Positions 1-7,636 of a stretch of 19,212 bases of DNA are shown here, in pieces (within the stretch, counting starts at the first letter, position 1; each line of letters opens with the position of its first letter). Under the pieces are notes generated by a model. That model was not told the DNA's origin. It searched no databases and saw only the letters and a program-made list of their open reading frames with translations. The position numbers and the translations under genes are program-made. Origin of the DNA: Desulfuromonadaceae bacterium (GTDB lineage: Bacteria > Desulfobacterota > Desulfuromonadia > Desulfuromonadales > SZUA-540); NCBI GenBank assembly GCA_003250235.1, contig QKGY01000289.1, positions 1-19,212 on the forward strand, given 5' to 3'.

Positions 1-271
1 CGCGGCACTCGGGGCACTCGTCGCCGGGGACATAGCTGCGTTTGAGCACCCGGAACCCTTCCAGGTCGGTCAGCGGGGTACCGTTCTGGTTGGTCTGCGG
101 GATATCCCAGGACAGCACGAACGCATTCCCCTTCTGGGCGATGGCGGCGTTGGCCGGGGCCGAGGGAAGGGGAAGGGCCAGGGGACGGTTGGGTCCCTTC
201 TGGCCGCAGCCGGTCAGCGCCGACAGGATCAGCACCGCCAGGGTCAGTATGCGCAGGCCGTAGGCGCGCAT
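1..271 (-). CDS. Lipoprotein with LptM-like N-terminus and possible fibronectin-III-like domain (partial, C-terminus off the left edge)
   Basis: The first 90 residues are visible and the gene continues past position 1. It opens with a lipoprotein signal: Arg residues at 2 and 7, a hydrophobic stretch at about 8-20, and a lipobox LTGC with the acylated Cys at residue 22. The mature start CGQKGP resembles the small outer-membrane lipoprotein LptM (YifL), but the protein is longer. After a Pro/Ala-rich linker comes a strand-like segment (FVLSWDIP, then GFRVLKR) typical of fibronectin type III folds, and a CPEC pair lies near the window edge. The ATG sits only 4 nt after the argH stop, so it is probably cotranscribed with argH. 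Function is unknown; a role at the outer membrane is an inference from the signal. In related bacteria such a gene often lies between argH and lysA, which predicts lysA just outside the window. Confidence 0.7.
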   Translation of the reverse strand, partial: MRAYGLRILTLAVLILSALTGCGQKGPNRPLALPLPSAPANAAIAQKGNAFVLSWDIPQTNQNGTPLTDLEGFRVLKRSYVPGDECPECR

Positions 272-275
272 GGGC

Positions 276-1652
276 TCAGGCCATCCCTTTGCGGGCGCGG
301 GCGATCTCGCGCTCCACGGCTTCGCGGGCGGTGCCGCCGGTGGCGCGGCGGGCGTTGACCGAGGCCTCCAGGGTGACGTAGTCGTAGATGTCGGCTTCGA
401 TCACCTCGGAGAACTGTTTGAACTCGTCGAGGCTGAGCTCGGGGATATCCTTTTTGTGCTCGATGCAGTAGCGCACCGTCTTGCCGACGATCTCGTGGGC
501 GTTGCGGAAGGGGATGCCCTTGCGCACCACGTAGTCGGCCACGTCGGTGGCGGTGGAGAAGCCGCGGGCGGCAGCCAGGCGCATGTTCTCCGCCCGAACC
601 TGCATGAGGGCGATCATGTCGGCGAAGATCTTCAGGCTCCCTTTGACGGTATCGATGGTGTCGAACAGCGGCTCCTTGTCCTCCTGCATGTCCTTGTTGT
701 AGGCCAGCGGCAGCGACTTCATCAGGGTGAGCAGGCTGATGAGGTTGCCGTAGACCCGGCCCGTCTTGCCGCGCACCAGCTCGGGAACGTCGGGGTTCTT
801 CTTCTGCGGCATGATGGAGCTGCCGGTGCAGAAGGCGTCGGTGAGCTCGATGAAGGCGAAGTCGGCGCTGGACCAGAGGATCAGCTCCTCGGAGAGGCGC
901 GAGAGGTGCATCATCAGGATGGCGCTGGCGCCGCAGAACTCCAGGGCGAAGTCGCGGTCGGAGACCGAATCGAGGCTGTTGCGGGTGACGCCGTCGAAGC
1001 CGAGCTGTTCGGCGACGAACTCGCGGTCGATGGGGAAGGTGGTCCCGGCCAGGGCGCCGGCCCCCAGCGGCAGCACGTTGAGACGTTTGAACACGTCCTG
1101 GAAGCGGCCGGCGTCGCGGGTGATCATCTCGAAGTAGGCCAGCATGTGGTGGGAGAAGAGCACCGGCTGGGCGGTCTGCAGGTGGGTGTAGCCGGGCATG
1201 ATGACGGCGAGGTTCTTCTCCGCCTGCTGCAGCAGCGACTCCTTGAGGCGCCCCAGGTAGCCGAGAATCTCCTTGATCTCGTCGCGCAGGTAGAGGCGCA
1301 CGTCGAGCGCCACCTGGTCGTTGCGCGAGCGGGCGGTGTGCAGCTTGCCGCCGACGGCGCCGATGCGCTCGATCAGCCGCGCCTCGATGTTCATGTGAAT
1401 GTCTTCGAGGGAGACCTTGAACGCGAAGTTGCCCGCCTCGATGTCGGCCAGGATGCCTTCGAGCCCGGCGATGATGGTGCGGGCTTCCTCCTCGGCGATG
1501 ATCCCCTGCTTGGCCAGCATCCGGGCGTGGGCGATGGAGCCCTGGATATCGTAGCGATACATGCGCTTGTCGAAATCGATGGAGGCGGTGAACTCTTCCA
1601 CAAACTTGTCGGTGGGCTGGGTGAAGCGGCCGGCCCAGGGTTTTTCACTCAT
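276..1652 (-). CDS. argH: Argininosuccinate lyase
   Basis: Catalyses the last step of arginine synthesis, splitting argininosuccinate into arginine and fumarate in the cytoplasm. The 458-residue product has the usual family length (E. coli 457). Visible landmarks are the N-terminal KPWAGRF, HTARSRND at about 105-112, GYTHLQ at 154-159, and the superfamily signature GSSIMPQKKNP at 277-287, whose mobile loop carries the catalytic Ser. The start at 1652 is an ATG with GGAG 9 nt upstream. An in-frame ATG five codons earlier (1667) is less well placed, and the longer open frame above it overlaps the previous gene. It follows the nitrilase-like gene by 62 bp and precedes a lipoprotein gene by 4 bp. 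The belonging to the fumarase/aspartase superfamily is certain, and the WAGRF start and context make ArgH the clear choice. Confidence 0.97.
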   Translation of the reverse strand: MSEKPWAGRFTQPTDKFVEEFTASIDFDKRMYRYDIQGSIAHARMLAKQGIIAEEEARTIIAGLEGILADIEAGNFAFKVSLEDIHMNIEARLIERIGAVGGKLHTARSRNDQVALDVRLYLRDEIKEILGYLGRLKESLLQQAEKNLAVIMPGYTHLQTAQPVLFSHHMLAYFEMITRDAGRFQDVFKRLNVLPLGAGALAGTTFPIDREFVAEQLGFDGVTRNSLDSVSDRDFALEFCGASAILMMHLSRLSEELILWSSADFAFIELTDAFCTGSSIMPQKKNPDVPELVRGKTGRVYGNLISLLTLMKSLPLAYNKDMQEDKEPLFDTIDTVKGSLKIFADMIALMQVRAENMRLAAARGFSTATDVADYVVRKGIPFRNAHEIVGKTVRYCIEHKKDIPELSLDEFKQFSEVIEADIYDYVTLEASVNARRATGGTAREAVEREIARARKGMA

Positions 1653-1714
1653 GATGTCGTGCTCCATTTCCGTTATGGGGTTCGGTCCCTTCGCAGGGGC
1701 CGGATGGTGTGTCG

Positions 1715-2842
1715 TTATTGGTTGTAGACCCGCTGCCAGGTTCCGTTCTCGCCCGGTTGGTAAATGCTGTGCACCCGCATCGGCACCCGCGTGGTGCGGG
1801 GGTCGAGCTCGTGGAACACGGGCAGGTTGAAATAATAGAGACGGGTGGCGGTGCCGAACCGTATGCGGGATACGGGGATCCCGCCGAAGGTGTCGGTCTC
1901 GAACTCGTCGAACTGTTGCGACGGCATTTTGTGCCCCTCGTGGATGATAACCGAAGAGCGGCCGAAGGTGACCTCCGGAGGCGCGTTGCCCCGACGGGAG
2001 TCCCCGGAGGTGTTGCAGAAAACCGTGACCGAGTCGCGCACACCGGGGTTGTGCGACAGGTATTCGCCGTAATAGCCGTTGACCACGTCGCGGAAGGTGC
2101 TGTGCTCCGGCTTGGGGTTGCATTCGAGCACCGCCAGAAGGTCGAGACGCTGCCGGGTGTGAAAGAACAGCGTGTTGGCCTTTTCGATCACCGCGCTGAT
2201 GTTCGACTCGTACAGGGTGCGGTAGATGTAGTCGAAACAGATCATTGCCATGAAATTGAACGGGTTGGGCTGGCAGCGGAACAGCGGGAAGACCTTGCCG
2301 CGGTACAGGTCGTGGATGGCGTCGGGGTTCTCCTCGCCGAAGTACGGGTGGCTCTTGGCTACGAGGAAGACGCGCAACAGACCGTCCGATTCCTTGACGG
2401 CGATTACCGCCCAGTTGACCGGAAGCTGCTCCACGTCGCCGGAGGCGATATCCTCGAGCACCTGGGAGAGGACTTCGCCGTTATCGGCGTGATAGCGTTC
2501 AAGAACAGCCCGAAAGTCCTGCAGCGAGGTATGCTCGACCCCGAACATGGTGACGGTGTTGACGTGGAAGCGTTCGCGGATGATATCCAGAGCGTCCTCC
2601 ACCCGGTCCGACGGCATGACTGTCTCCGGCAGCAGGAGAAAATGCAGCCGCTTGAGATTGCCTTCCGCATCGGCGACCAGCTCCAGGATGGAGCGGATGC
2701 GCGCCCAGTTGTCCTCGGGTTCGGTCAGCCGGCACAGAAAGTCCTGGCGCGCCAGCCGCGTGGGAATCTGGCAGACCATGCAGTGCAGGTGATGCCCCCA
2801 GGGAAACTCGATGGACAGCTCTTTTTCAACGATGCGAAACAT
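1715..2842 (-). CDS. Nitrilase-superfamily (carbon-nitrogen hydrolase) protein of unknown substrate
   Basis: A 375-residue protein that I assign to the C-N hydrolase fold from motifs, not from a named relative. Residues 20-73 fit the family opening: a strand with CQIP, the helix NWARIRSILELV, then HFLLLPE with the candidate catalytic Glu at 73. Lys163 lies in LVAKSHPYFGEEN, matching the family Lys motif with the downstream Glu at 170. Cys202 lies in MAMICFDYIY, matching the nucleophile elbow. The length exceeds the usual 260-300 residues, with an unassigned C-terminal part from about residue 290. There is no signal peptide or membrane segment, so it should be cytoplasmic. The ATG has only a weak AAGG upstream, 10 bp after the Nudix gene, so translational coupling is likely. 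It lies between Nudix and argH in the arginine cluster. An amidase acting on a nitrogen-rich metabolite is possible but unproven. Confidence 0.7.
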   Translation of the reverse strand: MFRIVEKELSIEFPWGHHLHCMVCQIPTRLARQDFLCRLTEPEDNWARIRSILELVADAEGNLKRLHFLLLPETVMPSDRVEDALDIIRERFHVNTVTMFGVEHTSLQDFRAVLERYHADNGEVLSQVLEDIASGDVEQLPVNWAVIAVKESDGLLRVFLVAKSHPYFGEENPDAIHDLYRGKVFPLFRCQPNPFNFMAMICFDYIYRTLYESNISAVIEKANTLFFHTRQRLDLLAVLECNPKPEHSTFRDVVNGYYGEYLSHNPGVRDSVTVFCNTSGDSRRGNAPPEVTFGRSSVIIHEGHKMPSQQFDEFETDTFGGIPVSRIRFGTATRLYYFNLPVFHELDPRTTRVPMRVHSIYQPGENGTWQRVYNQ

Positions 2843-2852
2843 GGTCCCGCCT

Positions 2853-3350
2853 TCAGGCGTGCGAGGGATCGATGCCGCCGGGCAGTTCGGCGTCGAGCGT
2901 GCGGGCCGGCGGGGCCTCCGAGGACCCGAGCTGGTCCGGGTAGAGCTTGCCCAGGATGTGCCGCGTGCCGGGAGGGAGACTCAGGGCGGCGATCTCGTCG
3001 GCGGCGACCCAGCGGGCTTCGGTGCACTCGGAGCCGTTGGGTTTCAGTGCCAGGGTGAGGGGGGTGCAGCGATAGTAGAGGATGATGAAGTGGTCGTTGC
3101 GCTCCCCGACCCCCAGGTGTTCGAACACGTCGATCAGCCCGTCGGCGCGAACCTCGAGGCCCACCTCTTCCAGAACTTCGCGGTGCAGGGCCTGAAGGAT
3201 CGCTTCGCCATGATCGATCTTGCCCCCCGGCATCACCCACTGGCTGCAGAAAGGCTCAATGCAGCGCCGGGTCAGCAGGATGCGGTTCTGCTCGTCCTGG
3301 ATGCAGGCCACCACCGAGGTCTTGATCGGCTGTTTGGAAAATTCCATCAT
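2853..3350 (-). CDS. Nudix hydrolase
   Basis: Small cytoplasmic enzyme of 165 residues predicted to hydrolyse a nucleoside diphosphate linked to another group, using Mg2+. The Nudix box is complete at residues 43-65: Gly43, Glu49, Arg57, Glu58, Glu61, Glu62 and Gly64 fit GX5EX7REUXEEXGU exactly. The preceding segment (ILLTRR, then WVMPGGK) is typical of the MutT/ADP-ribose type domain. Substrate cannot be read from the sequence. Two ATG codons are adjacent (3350 and 3347). Neither has a recognisable ribosome binding site, because the upstream 35 nt are taken up by a hairpin ending 9 nt before the start (3360-3385). It is followed after 10 bp by the nitrilase-like gene. A job in arginine metabolism is not indicated beyond location; housecleaning of damaged nucleotides is equally possible. 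Confidence 0.93.
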   Translation of the reverse strand: MMEFSKQPIKTSVVACIQDEQNRILLTRRCIEPFCSQWVMPGGKIDHGEAILQALHREVLEEVGLEVRADGLIDVFEHLGVGERNDHFIILYYRCTPLTLALKPNGSECTEARWVAADEIAALSLPPGTRHILGKLYPDQLGSSEAPPARTLDAELPGGIDPSHA

Positions 3351-3359
3351 AACGCGACA

Positions 3360-3385
3360 GTGGGGCGCAGCACGCTACGCCCCAC
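3360..3385 (-). repeat. REP-like hairpin, copy 1 (between argG and the Nudix gene)
   Basis: Perfect 8-bp inverted repeat, GTGGGGCG and CGCCCCAC, around a 10-nt centre. It starts 17 nt after the argG stop codon. The core at 3362-3382 matches the hairpin at 6420-6440 at 19 of 21 positions, which is far beyond what unrelated hairpins would share. No T-run follows on the minus strand, so it is not a classical intrinsic terminator. A repetitive extragenic palindrome that stabilises or punctuates the mRNA is the most likely reading (inference). Confidence 0.75.
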
Positions 3386-3402
3386 CGGTTACTCCTGCTT
3401 CC

Positions 3403-4623
3403 TTATTTCTTGTTCGCACGCTGGATGGCGGCGATGCGCATGCGCAGCGCGTTGAGTTTGATGAAGCCCTCGGCATCCGCCTGGTTGTACACGTCATCGG
3501 CCTCGAAGGTGGCGAAATCGACGTTGAACAGGCTGTCGGTGGCCGAGTCGCGGCCGACGGTGCGGCAGTGCCCTTTGTAGAGCTTGATGCGGGCCTTGCC
3601 GTTGACGGTCTGCTGCGACTCGTCGATCAGCGCCTGCATGACGCGGCGCTCGGGGGAGAACCAGAAGCCGTTGTAGATCATGCTGGCGTACTGGGGCACC
3701 AGGGAGTCGCGCAGGTGCATGACCTCGCGGTCCATGGTGATCGACTCGACGGCGCGGTGCGCTTCCTCGAGGATGGTGCCGCCGGGGGTTTCGTACACGC
3801 CGCGGCTCTTCATGCCGACGAAGCGGTTCTCCATCAGGTCGACGCGGCCGATGCCGTGCTTGCCCCCAAACTCGTTGAGCTTGGCCAGCAACTTGGCCGG
3901 CGAGAGGCGCTCGCCGTTGACGGCGACGGCGTTGCCCTTTTCGAACTCGATCTCGACGTATTCCGGCTGATCGGGGGCGTCCTCGGGGCGCTTGGTCAGC
4001 ACGTACATCTCTTCCGGGGCCTCGGCCCAGGGATTCTCCAGGATGTCCCCTTCGAAGGAGATGTGCAGCAGGTTGCGGTCGGAGCTCCAGGGGAACTTCT
4101 TGCTGGTGGGGACCGGAATGTCGTGCTTGCGGGCGTAGGCCTCGAGGGCCGAGCGGCTCTTCAGGTCCCACTCGCGCCAGGGGGCGATGACCTTGATGGC
4201 CGGGTCAAAGTGGTAGTAGGCGATCTCGAAGCGCACCTGGTCGTTACCCTTGCCGGTGGCGCCATGCGAGACGGCGTCGGCCCCTTCCTTCTTGGCGACC
4301 TCCATCTGCGCCTTGGCGATCAGCGGCCGGGCGATGGAGGTGCCGAGGAAGTAGCGCCCTTCGTAGATGGCGTTGGCGCGGAACATCGGGAAGACGAAGT
4401 CGCGGGCGAACTCCTCTTTCAGGTCGAGGATGTGGCAGGCGCTGGCGCCGGTCTTCTTGGCCTTGGCCGGTATGTGGTCAAGCTCTTCGCCCTGACCGAG
4501 GTCGGCGGAGTAGGCGACGACCTCGCAGTCGTACTCTTCGGTGAGCCATTTGAGGATGATGGAGGTGTCCAGGCCGCCGGAGTAGGCGAGGACGACTTTT
4601 TTGACGGTGGTTTTCTTGGCCAT
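3403..4623 (-). CDS. argG: Argininosuccinate synthase
   Basis: Joins citrulline and aspartate using ATP to give argininosuccinate, the substrate of ArgH. The 406-residue protein has the family length. The N-type ATP pyrophosphatase P-loop YSGGLDTS is at 14-21, followed by the conserved YEGRYFLGTSIARP and HGATGKGNDQVRFE blocks that bind citrulline, aspartate and ATP. The ATG at 4623 has a strong AAAGGAG upstream. The gene lies 76 bp after the RDD/zinc-ribbon gene and is followed by a REP-like hairpin and then the Nudix gene. That 76-bp gap contains a short palindrome (CCTGA-CA-TCAGG) but no clear promoter or ARG box that I could recognise. Identity is certain from the motifs. Confidence 0.98.
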   Translation of the reverse strand: MAKKTTVKKVVLAYSGGLDTSIILKWLTEEYDCEVVAYSADLGQGEELDHIPAKAKKTGASACHILDLKEEFARDFVFPMFRANAIYEGRYFLGTSIARPLIAKAQMEVAKKEGADAVSHGATGKGNDQVRFEIAYYHFDPAIKVIAPWREWDLKSRSALEAYARKHDIPVPTSKKFPWSSDRNLLHISFEGDILENPWAEAPEEMYVLTKRPEDAPDQPEYVEIEFEKGNAVAVNGERLSPAKLLAKLNEFGGKHGIGRVDLMENRFVGMKSRGVYETPGGTILEEAHRAVESITMDREVMHLRDSLVPQYASMIYNGFWFSPERRVMQALIDESQQTVNGKARIKLYKGHCRTVGRDSATDSLFNVDFATFEADDVYNQADAEGFIKLNALRMRIAAIQRANKK

Positions 4624-4699
4624 GGGAATTCTCCTTTACGAGAAGGTATCAGGTGTCAGAACGAAAGGGCTTTTTCGATGCCGCCCTGATGTCAGGTCT

Positions 4700-5458
4700 T
4701 TAGAGTTTTATAACATAGGTTCCGGCAATTTTATCGTGCAGGCCCTGTTTTTGTCCGTCGAAAGCCACCATCAGGTAGCCGATGCCCAGCAGGATGCCCG
4801 AGATGAACTTGCCGATGACCTCGCGCAGAAAGGCGGAGCCGTAGCCGAGGGGGCTGCCGTCGGTACGGATGACCTTGATGCGCAGCGCCATCTTGCCCGG
4901 GGTCTGGCCGCAGTAGCCGGTGAAAAAGACGTAATAGGCCCAGCTCAGGATCATCCCGAACATCCAGGTGGTCACTCCTATCATGACATGTCCGTTGTCG
5001 CTCAGTTCGCCGCCGACGATGCCGACGGCCATCCCCAGGATAAAGCCGAGGATCATCTGAACCACGGTGACCAGGATGGAATCGATGATGAAGGAGACCA
5101 CGCGGATCCAGAACCCCGCCTTGGGAAGCTCGGCCGGGGAGGGCTCGGTGTCCTCCTGCGGATAACCGAGATCGGCGTCGAGGGAGCGGCTTTCCGCCAT
5201 TTCGGCCTGGCGGCGCTGCCATTTTTCGTAGACGATGCCGCATCCCTGGCAGGAGAGGCCCTCGTCCTGTTGCAGGCCGCAGGCCGGGCAGCGGATCTGC
5301 TTGGCCGAAGCGGCGGGCGCGGCCGAACCGTTGCTGGCGGCGGGATCGAAAGTGAAGACCTGCCGGCATTTAGGGCAGGTCACCCGGGTCGGCCGCGACG
5401 GGGCCTTGGACGGGTCGATGTCCTTGGAGAACTGGCAGTGGGGGCAGCGGATGTTCAT
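4700..5458 (-). CDS. RDD-family membrane protein with two N-terminal zinc ribbons
   Basis: A 252-residue protein in three parts. Residues 5-31 form a zinc ribbon with CPHC and CPKC pairs, of the kind found at the start of many Deltaproteobacterial membrane proteins. Residues 57-73 form a second ribbon with CPAC and CQGC pairs. From about 113 to the end is an RDD domain: FWIRVVSFIIDS with the conserved Arg and Asp, hydrophobic segments at about 121-150 and 160-180, the block GQTPGKMALRIKVIRTDG at 184-201, and a C-terminal GQKQGLHDKIAGTYVI. The start at 5458 is an ATG with GAGGAG 5 nt upstream, 17 bp after argF. RDD proteins are thought to be transport-related or accessory, but the substrate is unknown. 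Its place between argF and argG suggests cotranscription with the arginine genes, not necessarily a shared function. Confidence 0.9.
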   Translation of the reverse strand: MNIRCPHCQFSKDIDPSKAPSRPTRVTCPKCRQVFTFDPAASNGSAAPAASAKQIRCPACGLQQDEGLSCQGCGIVYEKWQRRQAEMAESRSLDADLGYPQEDTEPSPAELPKAGFWIRVVSFIIDSILVTVVQMILGFILGMAVGIVGGELSDNGHVMIGVTTWMFGMILSWAYYVFFTGYCGQTPGKMALRIKVIRTDGSPLGYGSAFLREVIGKFISGILLGIGYLMVAFDGQKQGLHDKIAGTYVIKL

Positions 5459-5475
5459 GAAATCTCCTCGGGTTT

Positions 5476-6384
5476 TCAGGCCATCAGGGTGACCATGATG
5501 GCCTTTTGTACGTGGAGGCGGTTCTCCGCCTCGTCGAAGACCACCGAGTGGGATCCTTCGATCACCGATTCGGTGATCTCTTCGCCGCGATGAGCGGGCA
5601 GGCAGTGCAGGACGATGCAGTCCGGCGCGGCGGCGGCTACCACCGCGTCGTTGATCTGGAAGCCGACGAAAGCTTTTTCCCGTTCTTTCTGCTCGGATTC
5701 CTGCCCCATGCTGGCCCACACGTCGGTGTTGAGCACATGGGCGCCGCGAGCGGCCTCCATCGGGTCGTTGGTGTAGAGGATGCGGGCGCCGGCTTCTTTG
5801 GCCCGGGCCACCACGGCGGCGTCGGGCTCGTACCCTTTCGGGGTGGCCACGCGCAGCTCGAAACCGAAAACGGCGGCGGCGTTGATCCAGCTGTTGGCCA
5901 TGTTGTTGCCGTCGCCGATCCAGCAGTAGCTCAGCCCTTCGTAGCTCCCCTTGTGCTCGATGACGGTGAAGAGGTCGGCCATTACCTGGCAGGGGTGGTA
6001 GCTGTCGGTCAGGCCGTTGATGACGGGGATGTCGGACCAGTGGGCCAGCTCTTCGACCCCGGCCTGGGAGAAGGTGCGGATCATGATGCCGTCGATGTAG
6101 CGCGACATGACGCGCCCGGTGTCCTTGATCGGTTCGCCGCGGCCGAGCTGCGTGGTGCCCGAGTGGAGGAAGAGGGCGTGTCCGCCGAGCTGGAACATGC
6201 CGACCTCGAAAGACACCCGGGTGCGGGTGGAGCTTTTCTCGAAAATCATGCCCAGGGTTTTGCCTTTGAGCAGGTGATGCTCCTCACCGCGTTTCTGTTT
6301 GGCTTTAAGCTCTCGGGTAAGGTCGAAGATCTTGTCCAGTTCGACGCGGCTCCAGTCGGACAGGCAGAGAAAGTCTTTTTTCAC
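5476..6384 (-). CDS. argF: Ornithine carbamoyltransferase
   Basis: Transfers the carbamoyl group from carbamoyl phosphate to ornithine, making citrulline. The 302-residue protein shows the carbamoyl phosphate site SSTRTR at 51-56, HPCQ at 130-133, the ornithine-binding loop DVWASMGQE at 221-229, and HCLPAHRG at 260-267. The SMG loop and HCLP motif point to true ornithine carbamoyltransferase and away from aspartate or acetylornithine transcarbamylase. The start is a GTG (6382-6384) with AGGAG 7 nt upstream; no ATG fits better. It lies 58 bp after argD, with a REP-like hairpin in the gap, and 17 bp before the RDD gene. The stop is TGA at 5476-5478. The anabolic role follows from the arg cluster. 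Confidence 0.97.
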   Translation of the reverse strand: MKKDFLCLSDWSRVELDKIFDLTRELKAKQKRGEEHHLLKGKTLGMIFEKSSTRTRVSFEVGMFQLGGHALFLHSGTTQLGRGEPIKDTGRVMSRYIDGIMIRTFSQAGVEELAHWSDIPVINGLTDSYHPCQVMADLFTVIEHKGSYEGLSYCWIGDGNNMANSWINAAAVFGFELRVATPKGYEPDAAVVARAKEAGARILYTNDPMEAARGAHVLNTDVWASMGQESEQKEREKAFVGFQINDAVVAAAAPDCIVLHCLPAHRGEEITESVIEGSHSVVFDEAENRLHVQKAIMVTLMA

Positions 6385-6391
6385 GGGTCCA

Positions 6392-6396
6392 CTCCT
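6392..6396 (-). promoter_or_regulatory. Ribosome binding site that fixes the GTG start of argF
   Basis: AGGAG on the minus strand, 7 nt upstream of the GTG at 6384. It supports the non-ATG start of argF. Confidence 0.8.
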
Positions 6397-6419
6397 GAAT
6401 TGAATGAATCACGGGTGCA

Positions 6420-6440
6420 GGGGCGCAGCAGGCTGCGCCC
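6420..6440 (-). repeat. REP-like hairpin, copy 2 (between argD and argF)
   Basis: Inverted repeat GGGCGCAG and CTGCGCCC (8 bp) with a 4-nt centre, starting 2 nt after the argD stop. It matches copy 1 (3362-3382) at 19 of 21 positions; the two differences are in and near the centre. No T-tract follows on the minus strand, and argF begins 36 nt later, so readthrough into argF is expected. Confidence 0.75.
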
Positions 6441-6442
6441 TT

Positions 6443-7636
6443 CTACAATTCCGAGAAAATGCCGTCAAGGACGCTCATCGCTTCGTCGATTTCCGCCCGG
6501 GTGACGATCAGCGGCGGGACGAAACGCAGCACCTTGCCGACGGTGCAGTTGATCAGCAGGCCGCGCTCCATCGCCTTGACGACGATGCCCCCCCCGTCGA
6601 TGTTCAGCTCCATGCCGAGGATGAGGCCGCGTCCACGGACTTCGGTGACAAAGGAGTAACGGCTCTTGAGGGCTTCCAGGCGCTCGCGGAAGTAGTCTCC
6701 CATGGCGCGGCAGTTCTCGAGAATCCCCTCGTCAAGCAGCGCGCGCATGGCCGCCACGCCGGATGCCGTCATCAACGGGTTACCGCCGAAGGTCGAGCCG
6801 TGGGAACCGGGGCCGAAGCTGTCGGCCACCGTTTCGCGGGCCACCATGGCGCCGATGGGGGGGCCTCCGGCCAGGGCCTTGGCGAGAGTCATGATGTCCG
6901 GCTCGATCCCCTCCTGCTCGTAAGCGAAGAGGGTGCCTGTACGGCCGCAGCCGGCCTGGACCTCATCGAGGATCAACAGCAGGCCGTGGGCATCGCAGAC
7001 CTCTCGCACCGCCTTGAAGTACCCCGTCGGCGGAACATAGACGCCGCCTTCGCCCTGCAGCGGTTCCAGCATGATGGCGCAGGTCGCCGGGGTGATGGCC
7101 GCCTTGAGGGCGGCGACGTCACCGTAGGGGACGTAGGTAAAACCGGGGACCACGGGCTCGAAGCCGACCCGCACCTTTTCCTGCCCGGTGGCGCTGATGC
7201 CGCCGTAAGTCCGGCCGTGGAAGGAACCGAGGGCGGTGATGATCTCGAAGCGGTTTTCACCGTGCTTCTCTCGGCTGTATTTGCGTGCCAGTTTGATGGC
7301 GGCCTCGTTGGCCTCGGCTCCGGAGTTGCAGAAGAAGACCCGGTCGCCGAAGGAGTGGGCGCAGAGGATTTCGGCCAGCTCGATCTGCTGGGGGATATGG
7401 TAGTAGTTGGAGCAGTGAATCAGCGTCTCGGCCTGTTTCTGCAGGGCTTCGACCACCTTCGGGTGGCAGTGCCCGAGGCTGTTGACGGCCACCCCGGCGA
7501 GAAAGTCGAGATACACCTTGCCGTCGGCGTCCCACAGACGGCATCCGGCGCCGCGCACCGGTACCAGGGGATAGCGGCCATAGTTCTTGGCAATATGTTT
7601 GCCGGCTCTGTCGATCCATTGTTGTGACGTGCTCAT
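6443..7636 (-). CDS. argD: Acetylornithine aminotransferase
   Basis: PLP-dependent class-III aminotransferase that converts N-acetylglutamate semialdehyde to N-acetylornithine with glutamate as amino donor. The 397-residue protein shows NSGAEANEAAIKLAR at 104-118 (phosphate-binding region), the aromatic pair SFHG at 138-141 for the cofactor ring, LDEVQ at 223-227 with the Asp that contacts the pyridine nitrogen, and the Schiff-base Lys253 in LAKALAGG. The ATG overlaps the argB stop by 4 nt (ATGA), so the two are translationally coupled. Related aminotransferases for succinylornithine or GABA share these motifs, but the position after argB settles the role. A bifunctional succinyldiaminopimelate role, as in E. 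coli, is possible but not visible. Confidence 0.96.
   Translation of the reverse strand: MSTSQQWIDRAGKHIAKNYGRYPLVPVRGAGCRLWDADGKVYLDFLAGVAVNSLGHCHPKVVEALQKQAETLIHCSNYYHIPQQIELAEILCAHSFGDRVFFCNSGAEANEAAIKLARKYSREKHGENRFEIITALGSFHGRTYGGISATGQEKVRVGFEPVVPGFTYVPYGDVAALKAAITPATCAIMLEPLQGEGGVYVPPTGYFKAVREVCDAHGLLLILDEVQAGCGRTGTLFAYEQEGIEPDIMTLAKALAGGPPIGAMVARETVADSFGPGSHGSTFGGNPLMTASGVAAMRALLDEGILENCRAMGDYFRERLEALKSRYSFVTEVRGRGLILGMELNIDGGGIVVKAMERGLLINCTVGKVLRFVPPLIVTRAEIDEAMSVLDGIFSEL

Noticed and set aside
270..1727. Long plus-strand open frame opposite argH
   Set aside because: Antisense shadow with biased composition, no recognisable domain; argH is certain on the other strand. The same holds for plus-strand frames opposite argG, argF, argD, recA and the pilT-family gene.
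1653..2123. Extension of the argH frame well upstream of 1652
   Set aside because: It overlaps the nitrilase-like gene in another frame, and the ArgH family begins at KPWAGRF.
4624..4699. Short palindrome and repeated TGTCAG elements ahead of argG, considered as an ARG box
   Set aside because: It does not resemble the AT-rich ArgR operator, and the arms are only 5 bp.
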